A stretch of 64,000 nucleotides of DNA from Ravibacter arvi (GTDB lineage Bacteria > Bacteroidota > Bacteroidia > Cytophagales > Spirosomataceae). A model generated the notes under the pieces. It was given only the letters and a program-made list of their open reading frames with translations, had not been told where the DNA came from and ran no database searches. Made by a program: the position numbers and the translations under genes. The stretch spans positions 1 to 64,000 of the forward strand of contig NZ_BAABEY010000020.1 in NCBI RefSeq assembly GCF_039540405.1. The letters are read 5' to 3'. This document shows, in pieces, positions 55,101-61,892 of this stretch; position 1 is the stretch's first letter; each line of letters opens with the position of its first letter.

Positions 55101-56526
55101 CGTTGAGGTCGTTGACGCCATTGCCGGGATCGAAGCCGCCATAGATGGCCACATTGTTCTTCATGGCCAGGCTACTGCCGAACTTGTACAAAGCCCATGA
55201 CCACGGCCAGGTACCCGTTTCGACTTCAAAATTGTAGATTCCCTTTTCTACCCACACCTGTCGTACCCCGTTGAGATGAGCCGCGCCCCGCAAATTATCG
55301 GTGGCATTCGCCCAACTGTTCCCGCTTCCGTTGCCGCTTGCGATGGTTTTCACATAGATCACCCCGTTGGCATCAGGAGTCCCCGCTATCTTCCCGGTTT
55401 CATAGGCGCCCAGGTCAATGGTACCGTTGATTAGCCTGGCATTTCCGGCTAGGTCCCTCACACCGGAATTCAGGTCTGTATATAGAGCATTATCCCCGGC
55501 GTTAATGGCCGGCGAACAAGATCTTAGCGTGTAGTCCTCTGTTTGGGGACTATTAAATAAAACATCGCGGTTAAGACCGACGGCGCTGAGATTTCCGTCT
55601 GAGGTTTCTGCATGACCTTCAATCCCGGAATATTGTGCCTGGTACGACCCGGATTTAATTCTGATACCTCCCAGGATGATCGAATTGCGGATAGTCCTTG
55701 CCCCGCCGTTAAGGAATATTGCATAGCCATAATTATCCGCCATGGTCACGTTGGTAAAAATAACGTCACTGCGCGTATCGACAACCCCGGTTCCCCTGAT
55801 GGTGACGTAGCTGTATAACGCTTCATTTTTTATAAACGAGACATTGGTCAGCGTCATAGGGACGGCGGCGACGGTCGCATCCCAGATAGCACCGCCCTCC
55901 TGGGCAAAGTTTTTGTAAAATATAGTGTTCATAATTACAGGCGCAGCGTATTCATTGTAGATACCGCCGCCTCCGCCGTCTGCTATATTATTTTTGATCA
56001 GCAGGTTACGGAAAGTAGGAGAAGCGTACACGTTGTAGATACCGCCACCGCTGTAATGGTGACCGTTGGCAACCGTAAAGCCGTCCAGTACTGCTGTGTG
56101 GTCCATTTGTTGGTCGGAAGCGCAGACGTTCCATATGACCGGGCGGGTATCTTCACCGTCCAGTATTGAGCCGCCGGAAAAAGTAGTTGAGGTGGGTATG
56201 ATGCGACTATCGCTCAGGTCGTCGATTCCGGCGCCCGGATTGAAACCGCCATAGACCTCCACACCGTTTTTCATGATAAAGCTGTGAGCACCTACCTTGT
56301 AAGTACCTTCAGCTACGAACACTTTTTGCACATTTGCCGCCTGAATGGCATTGTGCAGGTCGGAAGTGGCATCTCCCCAGCTGGAGCCGTCGCCACTACC
56401 CGTAGCAGTCGGCTTTACGTAGACAATGCCGTTGGCATCGGGCGTTTGGGCTATGGCCTGCACGCCCGCCAATATACCGGTCAGAAGCAACAGATATTTC
56501 ATAAGAGTAGGGAAAGTTGGTTTCAT
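52135..56526 (-). CDS. Giant triple-module T9SS beta-helix protein
   Basis: 1463 residues (or 1455 from Met9, which gives a cleaner signal, MKYLLLLTGILAGVQAIAQ). Three successive modules of about 385 residues begin near 28, 381 and 775, each with TPDANG/VNG, IYVKP-like strand and SSWGDATSDL/SWANAT signature, followed by beta-helix turns (GGGIYNVYASPTFRNLLIKN). Each ends in a DLAGNARLxxGTIDLGAYE block. Residues about 1160-1310 match the module of the 848-residue protein (VRRHYEITPAGNA, LYFTQSDFDAFNA, TGFSGFFVKT). Linker LPVRWISFTAGLNDNGHSVL and sorting tail LKAYPNPARDQVTV, PGIYMLCTFDG complete it. Exported surface protein, probably adhesive or glycan-processing; no catalytic residues assigned. 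Confidence 0.88.
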   Translation of the reverse strand: MKPTFPTLMKYLLLLTGILAGVQAIAQTPDANGIVYVKPTATGSGDGSSWGDATSDLHNAIQAANVQKVFVAEGTYKVGAHSFIMKNGVEVYGGFNPGAGIDDLSDSRIIPTSTTFSGGSILDGEDTRPVIWNVCASDQQMDHTAVLDGFTVANGHHYSGGGIYNVYASPTFRNLLIKNNIADGGGGGIYNEYAAPVIMNTIFYKNFAQEGGAIWDATVAAVPMTLTNVSFIKNEALYSYVTIRGTGVVDTRSDVIFTNVTMADNYGYAIFLNGGARTIRNSIILGGIRIKSGSYQAQYSGIEGHAETSDGNLSAVGLNRDVLFNSPQTEDYTLRSCSPAINAGDNALYTDLNSGVRDLAGNARLINGTIDLGAYETGKIAGTPDANGVIYVKTIASGNGSGNSWANATDNLRGAAHLNGVRQVWVEKGIYNFEVETGTWPWSWALYKFGSSLAMKNNVAIYGGFDPGNGVNDLNDARILPDADNLQGTIINGSNAVPGVWNIFTEATALDHTAVLDGFTLTGGDSETDGAGINNEYASPTLRNLVIKGNTAVYGAGVFNRNASPVMTNVVIKNNSASADGGGMYNDASSVPLMTNVHVTGNSGRHGGGIYNRNSSPVLTNVVVTGNTASATGGGMYNSSSSAPRLLNVSMAGNLPDAFRSDNSNVSLANTIVYGAIDDIQYTSSYSLVENSTSTANGNIDATGIAVTDVFADPANGDYRLKPTSPAVDGGSNDLYPGLNNLTTDLAGNARVYNFAGSGAIDMGAYESSYEVTITPDVNGVVYVQTARAGNGTGSSWANATRDLQGAINAAGANTVWVATGKYNVPSPNSFVMKNNVAIYGGFDPVNGIDDLDDQRILPAHGTEEGSVLAGKGERPVIWNNQNGLTETAILDGFTIKDGASSTNGGGIMNAYASPTLRNLVIKANYATNGGGGISNLYSSPAIVNVAITGNSAGIGGGGILNVETSSPSLVNVQITGNSAPAGAGVWFHTGSGIATFTQVTLAANYPGEAAAIVSGTVNLNNSIVYGGVTGSYNARYSLVEGNTPGGEGNPDATGITPGDLFSDPAAGDFTLAACSPATNAGAFDVSGLNLPAFDLGGKPRLFAGRVDLGAHENIHIAGNPGIASLPAEVKGWQKKNGTTNYYNSCNEMLASVETTGAADNIEGLTTARVWIDGVQAAQYVRRHYEITPAGNAAAASGRVILYFTQSDFDAFNAANPALPLPDGPSGNVANLLVEKRGGTSSDGTGRPHTYPGEPETISNVTVVWNSMQQRWEVSFNTTGFSGFFVKTLAGPLPVRWISFTAGLNDNGHSVLEWKADEANVAGYQVERSSNARDFYVIGTRAAGGTGIVQYSFTDPHAVVGLVYYRIRETDLDGALGYSRIERVQGRAESALKAYPNPARDQVTVRVGTEYLGTSLRLVNAAGVGLQQLTVREPVLVLHLDRYPPGIYMLCTFDGRVVRVIKE

Positions 56527-56714
56527 GAACGCCTTTTTCCGATAAACTTACGCTTGTTGCCCGACGTCCCCGGAAAACATACCCTTACAAAATGCTTACA
56601 TTCAGCAACGCGCTAACAAACAACCATTTACAACAACCTTCTGCCAGAGGCTGAAAACAAGCCTGTGTAACAATAGTAGCGGAGACTGACTCGAAAAAGC
56701 GGTAATTTTACTGC

Positions 56715-56837
56715 ATGATTAAAAAAGCAACCATCGCCATACCTCATCGGTACGTGTTTGACGCGGTCATCTCCGGTATTGCGGCGGACTTTGCGGGTGT
56801 AAAATTGTGGTATGACTGGTTGGAGCCGTTACGGTAG
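56715..56837 (+). CDS. Possible 40-residue ORF
   Basis: MIKKATIAIPHRYVFDAVIS, then GIAADFAGVKLWYDWLEPLR. Start and stop are clear but no family is recognised and no hydrophobic helix is present. It is divergent from the giant T9SS gene and 41 bases before the DUF6132 gene on the same strand. Reported with low confidence because the flanking 350-base spacer has nothing else. Confidence 0.2.
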   Translation: MIKKATIAIPHRYVFDAVISGIAADFAGVKLWYDWLEPLR

Positions 56838-56877
56838 CTTCCGGCATTGTGATAAACTCAGAACGAGAAATAATCCT

Positions 56878-57069
56878 ATGAAAGCGTTCATTGCTAAAAA
56901 CATCTTTACGATAGCCGGTCTTATTGTCGGCGCTGCAGCAGGTTATTTTTACTGGCTGTATATCGGCTGTAGTTCCGGAAGTTGCGCTATCACTTCCAAG
57001 CCTGTTAACAGCACGTTGTACGGCATGGTAATGGGCGGACTTCTGTTTTTCCGGCCGAGACGCGCGTAA
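56878..57069 (+). CDS. DUF6132-family small membrane protein
   Basis: 63 residues from ATG 56878; an earlier in-frame ATG (56812) adds 22 residues outside the family. Two helices (FTIAGLIVGAAAGYFYWLY and STLYGMVMGGLLFF) flank the signature IGCSSGSCAITSKPVNSTLY, with two cysteines spaced CxxxxC. This matches DUF6132, often found beside thioredoxin/rhodanese-like genes in Bacteroidota, although no such gene is here. A role in sulfur or redox handling is only suggested by those contexts. Confidence 0.85.
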   Translation: MKAFIAKNIFTIAGLIVGAAAGYFYWLYIGCSSGSCAITSKPVNSTLYGMVMGGLLFFRPRRA

Positions 57070-57072
57070 TGT

Positions 57073-57092
57073 GGTCGGGATGACCCTCCGGT
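57073..57092. repeat. 20-base exact match to 113-132
   Basis: GGTCGGGATGACCCTCCGGT, present in reverse complement at 113-132. It lies four bases past the DUF6132 stop. A conserved piece of a dispersed intergenic repeat. Confidence 0.6.
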
Positions 57093-57186
57093 CAGCCCGA
57101 CCGTCAATAGCGTTTTAGAATGGTAGCGAAACGCAGTGAAGCTGAAAGATCTACTGTTGTCGATTAGCCGCCACGTATTGGTCAGG

Positions 57187-58674
57187 TCAGCGCTTTCCCG
57201 GCTTGCCGGATACACTCACAAGATCAGATAAAAACGCGAGATTGCCTCTTCCCGAAAGCCCTCGGTAATGTTTTGAAATAAAATCCTTTACTGCGGCATC
57301 ATCTGATTGCAGCATCCCGTAAATATTTCTGAAAATAAGGTGCAGGGTAGGGTTATACGCTCCCCAGATCGGGTAGCCGCCGTCGGCTATAGATACACTG
57401 AGTCCATAAGGAGGGTACCCTGCGAATTGCCTGCCGGTTTGGTTGGCATACGCCACTCTATACCAGCCGTTGTCCCCGCTCCAGAAATTGGAGAACAGCG
57501 GATACTGGCGGTCACCGTTCCATATTTTATCGGTTATCTGGCGGGCGAAAGCCTGCCGGAGCGCCACAGGGTCAAAAGTCGGGCTGCGGTACCCCCATAC
57601 TTTTTTAATGTTTTGGCGGTTTCTTGCAAAAGTCTCAAGTGCAGGCACCAGTCTTCTCGAATGACTGATGTCCCAACCGGTATTCCGGGCTATATACGCG
57701 CTGTCCCATTCTACCTGTACCTTCATTATCCCTTTTCCGTCGCTGTCTTTCTCCCAACTGACAGGACTTACAGGGCCCGAATAGCCGGCATACCGGTTAT
57801 CAAAATGGTACCGCCAAAACCCCTGGTCCAGGTCGGCTCTTACGCCATTGGCAGAGCTGACGAGAACTGTTCTGGCCAGAAACAGATCAAAGGTCCTCGC
57901 GATCCCCTCCTTCTTGGTCAGCAGCGATTCGAATGCCTTTTTTCCATCTTCTCCCGCAGGCTCTACCCCCGACCGGTCTAATTCCGCCAGATCAGAAAGA
58001 ACGGTCAGGTACCAAAGGTCCCGGTCCGAAAAGAAGAAACGGGAACTGGCGTCCCTGATATCGTTTGAACCCACCTGCAGTCTTTTCTCTACAGAAGTAA
58101 AATAACCGGGCGTTAGCCAACGGTTCATCTGGACGGCCATCGTATTAAAAGCCTCGGCGAGAAACGTCCGCTCTGCCGCTGTCCGCTTTCGCGGAGGAAT
58201 ATTCTCACTAATACTGCCCGCTAGCGCACCCACCAAACCCAGGTATTGTACGCTGCAGAGCGTCACCTCCTTCCCGAGGAAACCATAGGCGGTACATATT
58301 CTTCCGCCATTACAAATCCAGCCCTTGCTATTGTCGGCGTCCGGCACGGGTTTCAGCATAGAGAAGACAGGTGTCAGCAGGGTGACGAGCTCGGCAATTT
58401 GAGCGGTATCCCTGCACCGCCGGGTCATTTCGACAAACGACTGTAATCCACCGATCTGAATGTCATAGAGCACATATACGTCGTTGTCTTCGAATAGTCT
58501 TCTTTTGATTTCGGAAGCAAAATACTCGCGGTAATGGGTATTCCACAGACGGATTACCTGGTCATGCACTTCGCCTTTTTCTGAAAAATCAACTTTATCC
58601 CGGGCAGTTAACTGGCAATTGAATAGGAGCAGGAATGCCACCAGGGTGGAAAGGAAGGCTAGGAATTTTCTCAT
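57187..58674 (-). CDS. Secreted alpha-helical protein, possible (alpha/alpha) toroid enzyme
   Basis: 495 residues from ATG 58674 (signal MRKFLAFLSTLVAFLLLFNC; the Met six codons upstream is unlikely). Mature part is mostly helical with aromatic loops: DQVIRLWNTHYREYFASEI, GGRICTAYGFLGKEVTLCSV, FFSDRDLWYLTVLSDLAEL, GFWRYHFDNRYAGYSGPVSP, NFWSGDNGWYRVAYANQTGR, and GGYPIWGAYNPTLHLIF. The pattern resembles toroidal glycoside hydrolases or lyases, but I cannot name a family or catalytic residues. Its position after the sialate esterase, GH42-like and PL26-like genes on the same strand supports a role in glycan breakdown (inference), although 450 bases of repeats separate it from them. Confidence 0.65.
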   Translation of the reverse strand: MRKFLAFLSTLVAFLLLFNCQLTARDKVDFSEKGEVHDQVIRLWNTHYREYFASEIKRRLFEDNDVYVLYDIQIGGLQSFVEMTRRCRDTAQIAELVTLLTPVFSMLKPVPDADNSKGWICNGGRICTAYGFLGKEVTLCSVQYLGLVGALAGSISENIPPRKRTAAERTFLAEAFNTMAVQMNRWLTPGYFTSVEKRLQVGSNDIRDASSRFFFSDRDLWYLTVLSDLAELDRSGVEPAGEDGKKAFESLLTKKEGIARTFDLFLARTVLVSSANGVRADLDQGFWRYHFDNRYAGYSGPVSPVSWEKDSDGKGIMKVQVEWDSAYIARNTGWDISHSRRLVPALETFARNRQNIKKVWGYRSPTFDPVALRQAFARQITDKIWNGDRQYPLFSNFWSGDNGWYRVAYANQTGRQFAGYPPYGLSVSIADGGYPIWGAYNPTLHLIFRNIYGMLQSDDAAVKDFISKHYRGLSGRGNLAFLSDLVSVSGKPGKR

Positions 58675-58935
58675 TTTATGTTCCGGTTTCAACTTAAAAA
58701 TAGCTAATCAGCTCACGGAACTACTCACAAACCGCTGCACTTCTTTCAATCCGGAGAAAGGACATGCTTCCTGCCGGGTTAAAACTTTATTGTGGAGATC
58801 AGGCACATTTTCATGCAGGCTCCGAATTCCAGCGGGCCGGACGATCTGATTTAGGTGTACAACAAATTCTTCAAGTGTTTGATTTTGCCCTGTTTGAACA
58901 TCCGAAGGCTGTGAGTTTGGGGCATAAAAAGGGTT

Positions 58936-59085
58936 CGACGGGCTCAGGCGCCGTCCGGATGGCATCATCCGGACGGCGCCTGAGCTCGCCGAAGGCTGAT
59001 CTTTGGCCATAAATTATAAATTCAATAGAAGCCGTGCGGCGCATTATCACGCATCTGTAAGTTGGTTGTACAGAATTCACGAATA
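58936..59085 (-). repeat. Dispersed 62-base core with perfect REP hairpin, copy 2
   Basis: The core 59021-59082 matches 50231-50292 on the other strand. Beside it a 19-bp perfect hairpin (58943-58961 and 58966-58984, loop GCAT) carries the CAGGCGCCGTCCGGATG word; outer bases extend pairing. The order core, CCAAAGAT, palindrome is the same in both copies. A 100-codon minus-strand frame (58708-59010) crosses it; only its last 60 codons lie outside the repeat and they are unrecognised. Confidence 0.8.
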
Positions 59086-59126
59086 AAAATAGCCCCTTCG
59101 CGAGTTCGTGACCGTAATTTTGTCTT

Positions 59127-60545
59127 CTATTTCGCCACTTCCCAGCTGTCGGTTCTGAAAGGTGCTACAGGCAACCCTCCTTTGCTGAAAAGATTCCCGA
59201 TACCGGTATCGCTGAAAGAAAACCTGACCGCTACCGGGTTTTTCACATCTTTGCTCGAGACCACCACATGATCGCCTTCTATTTTCACATCGGCGGGCAG
59301 GAAATTCCGGTCTTCACCGGCAATGTAAAATTCAGCAGCGCGGGCTTTTTTATCGTTGTCTTTGATCATCAGGCCTTCGGCTGCGTTCTCAAAATAAACA
59401 ACGGCCTTGTCCTTCTTTATTTCCAGGCTCCGGTACTGCGGACTTTTATAAGCCGGCACCGGCTTATGATAGGTTTCCGCCAAAGCCAGGTTGGCCAGGC
59501 GCTCCCCTACCCCTTTTTTCTGGCGCGGGTGAATATCTTTTACATTTTCGGTCAGGTCGGATACAATCACCATTCCGGTTTTAGAAAGCCCCAGCGTCTG
59601 CGCCTGGGCTTCTCTAAGGAGCGGGGCGTTGGTATTGCCATACTTGTATGGAGCAATTTGTACGTAATAAAACGGAAGCTCGCGTCCCCAGGCCTTGCGC
59701 CAGCTGGTGATCATGGTACGCATCAGCTTGTCATAACCTGTCGCAGTAGGCACATTGCTTTCGCCCTGGTACCAAATCGCGCCGGCAACTGCATAGCGGG
59801 TAAACGGCGCGATCATCGCGTTGTAAGTCGATCCCGGCAGGTGAGGGCGGCCAAAATTAGGCACTTGTTTCTCTGCCGCTGCCTGGAGATCGGGGGAAGC
59901 CGCAATGAGATCGGCAGGTGTCCATGCTTCTGCCGGTGTACCGCCCCAGCTGCTATTAATCAACCCGATCGGTACGTTCAGCTCACCTGCCAGCTTACTT
60001 CCAAAAAAATAGGCTAGGGCACTGAAGCCTTTTGCCTCCTCCGGCGTACATTCCTTCCAGCTTGCCGCTACATCGTCCTGTGGATAGTCGGAAGTGATAT
60101 GCGGGATCTGTAAAAACCGGATATTCGGGTTAACCGCGCCCGCCACCAGTGCAGAATCGGTTTTTACCAGCCCGTTTCTATTGCTCCATTGCATATTGGA
60201 CTGGCCCGAGCAAACCCAGACTTCACCGATCATCACGTTATTAAAAGTAACGGTGTTGCCTCCTTTTACAGTAAGGGTATATGGTCCGCCCGCTGCGGGG
60301 GTATTCACCGTAAGCGCCCATCGGGCGCCTCCGTCGGCGCGGGCGGAGTCAGTGGTATTATTCCACGAATTGGTGACGTAAATCTTTTGTCCGGGCGCCG
60401 ACCACCCCCAGATGGTCACTGCAGTCTCCCGCTGCAACACCATGTTGTCCGAAAAAAATGAAGGCAGTCGGAGCTGTGCCCCGGCGGTATGAAGAGAAGC
60501 TGTAGCAACCAGGCAGAACAGCACGCGCAATAGATTTGTTTTCAT
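59127..60545 (-). CDS. Sialate O-acetylesterase (SASA family)
   Basis: 472 residues. Signal peptide to about residue 23. Beta-sandwich start LRLPSFFSDNMVLQRE and WGWSAPGQKI, then the SGNH-like esterase: nucleophile Ser116 in VCSGQSNMQWS, GLINSSWGGTPAEAW, AIWYQGESN (oxyanion and acid region) and the Asp-x-His pair in VKDIHPRQK. Residues for the triad are all present. Removes O-acetyl groups from sialic acid or from other acetylated glycans; in plant-polysaccharide loci such enzymes often act on xylan or pectin. Same strand as the GH42-like gene, 77 bases after it, with a heptamer leader between. Confidence 0.93.
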   Translation of the reverse strand: MKTNLLRVLFCLVATASLHTAGAQLRLPSFFSDNMVLQRETAVTIWGWSAPGQKIYVTNSWNNTTDSARADGGARWALTVNTPAAGGPYTLTVKGGNTVTFNNVMIGEVWVCSGQSNMQWSNRNGLVKTDSALVAGAVNPNIRFLQIPHITSDYPQDDVAASWKECTPEEAKGFSALAYFFGSKLAGELNVPIGLINSSWGGTPAEAWTPADLIAASPDLQAAAEKQVPNFGRPHLPGSTYNAMIAPFTRYAVAGAIWYQGESNVPTATGYDKLMRTMITSWRKAWGRELPFYYVQIAPYKYGNTNAPLLREAQAQTLGLSKTGMVIVSDLTENVKDIHPRQKKGVGERLANLALAETYHKPVPAYKSPQYRSLEIKKDKAVVYFENAAEGLMIKDNDKKARAAEFYIAGEDRNFLPADVKIEGDHVVVSSKDVKNPVAVRFSFSDTGIGNLFSKGGLPVAPFRTDSWEVAK

Positions 60546-60557
60546 GTATGAGAGGTT

Positions 60558-60600
60558 TGAGATTTGAGTTGTGAGTTGTGAGGTATGAGGTATGAGGTGG
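60558..60600 (-). repeat. Seven-base periodic TGAG array (CTCA on the gene's sense strand)
   Basis: TGAG at 60558, 60565, 60572, 60579, 60586 and 60593: six copies at exact seven-base period, 12 bases before the sialate-esterase start on its leader. Followed by a G-rich tract. Same word and period as 26714 and 43047. Confidence 0.75.
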
Positions 60601-60622
60601 GGGGTGTGGGGTTTTGATTCGG

Positions 60623-61864
60623 CTATTTATTGCTTTTCTCCCAGGTAAAAATTACTGCATCTCCGGGGTCTACTTCTGTCCGGGCGGCATATGCATCCGC
60701 ACGAACCAGCGTACCGTCTTTCAGCACCCGCTTTACATTCGCCCCGGCCGCGAAAGTCAGTGGCATCGGATTTTGAAAATCCCGGTTGACAACCACCAGG
60801 AACTGCCGGTCTCCTTTCTCAAGAACGGAAACAACGGCGCCGCCATCACCCGTCTCCAATACCCGTACCGGCGCGGGAAGCCCGTCGAGGCGCCGGGTAC
60901 CGGCCGGTATTTGTTTGCCGGTGTGGTGCACCGAAATCAGCCTGGACCCGATGAATACGGCCGAGACATTTTGCAGCTCCCGGTTCACCGATTTTATCCG
61001 ATCATACACTTCGGTCCGCTTCCCGTCCAGCCCGATCGGCCCCTGGTGGAAATCCCAACTGGAGTTGACACCCGGCGTCCAGTAAGTAAAATACTGTAGG
61101 GTCTGCGCACCATATGCGAGGTTGCTATAGAGCTGTACTTTAATTTCGCCTACAGTAGGAACAGGATAGGGCGCATGCGCTACCGCCAGGGCGAAAGCCC
61201 AGAAAGGAAGACCGCTTTTCTGTGAGGCCGATGCTACTATTTCGAGATTTTTGTACCACCCCGGCCGAAGCGATCTGCCTAAGTTTCCTTCAATAACCGG
61301 ATAATGGTCAAATGAAATAAAAGGGACAGGTACCGCCTTCAGGAAAACGTCAAGGTGCTCCGCATAGACGTCTTTTCCCAGTGGTATTTCCGTTCCTTTG
61401 GCAAACAACTGTTCGGCACTTGCGTAATTAGGAAACAGGTTGATATAACAGTAATGCGCTTTATCAACGGATTGTATCCGCTTCACCCACGCCGCCAGCT
61501 CCGGGAAGTCGGTAGCATTGGGTTCGTCTCTCAGGTGGTAACCCGCCAGCGCGGGGTGCTTCATCAGCCGCGTTACTGTTTTTTCAGGGTCTGACTTGAG
61601 CTCAGGACAATACGGAAGCAGCTTTACTCCCGTTTGCTGCGCTATCTCCAACGCTTTTTCAACTGCTCCAATATCCGAATACGAGGAGAAATTGATATTG
61701 ATCCCCGCTTCTTTGAGCTCCCTGAAACGTTCAACTGTCGTTTCCGCTTCCGGCACTCCTACCCAGGCCAGGATCGGAATATCGCCTTCCGGCCGTAATT
61801 TTTCCTGTGAAAAGCCCGCAAAAACGGGTAAGATCAAAAACAGGGCAAGGGTGCAGGTCTTCAC
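60623..61864 (-). CDS. GH42-like TIM-barrel glycoside hydrolase
   Basis: 413 residues. Signal peptide (ALFLILPVFAGFSQ). A TIM-barrel reading starts with PILAWVGVPEAETTVERFRE and AGININFSSYSD; the proposed acid/base Glu114 lies in AGYHLRDEPNATDF, a typical strand-4 position for clan GH-A. FISFDHYPV, LPFWAFALAVAH and QTLQYFTYWTPG follow. The C-terminal beta domain (SVHHTGKQIPAGTRRLDG to the end) resembles GH42 trailing domains. Shorter than full GH42 enzymes, so subfamily and specificity are open; beta-galactosidase-like is the first guess. 28 bases after the PL26-like gene, same strand. Confidence 0.75.
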   Translation of the reverse strand: MKTCTLALFLILPVFAGFSQEKLRPEGDIPILAWVGVPEAETTVERFRELKEAGININFSSYSDIGAVEKALEIAQQTGVKLLPYCPELKSDPEKTVTRLMKHPALAGYHLRDEPNATDFPELAAWVKRIQSVDKAHYCYINLFPNYASAEQLFAKGTEIPLGKDVYAEHLDVFLKAVPVPFISFDHYPVIEGNLGRSLRPGWYKNLEIVASASQKSGLPFWAFALAVAHAPYPVPTVGEIKVQLYSNLAYGAQTLQYFTYWTPGVNSSWDFHQGPIGLDGKRTEVYDRIKSVNRELQNVSAVFIGSRLISVHHTGKQIPAGTRRLDGLPAPVRVLETGDGGAVVSVLEKGDRQFLVVVNRDFQNPMPLTFAAGANVKRVLKDGTLVRADAYAARTEVDPGDAVIFTWEKSNK

Positions 61865-61892
61865 GCTATCTGAGTTTTTTTATAAATGCGGA

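Noticed and set aside
58708..59010. 100-codon minus-strand frame near the REP hairpin
   Set aside because: Its first 40 codons are the dispersed palindrome; the rest is unrecognised. It could be a gene relic but cannot be supported.
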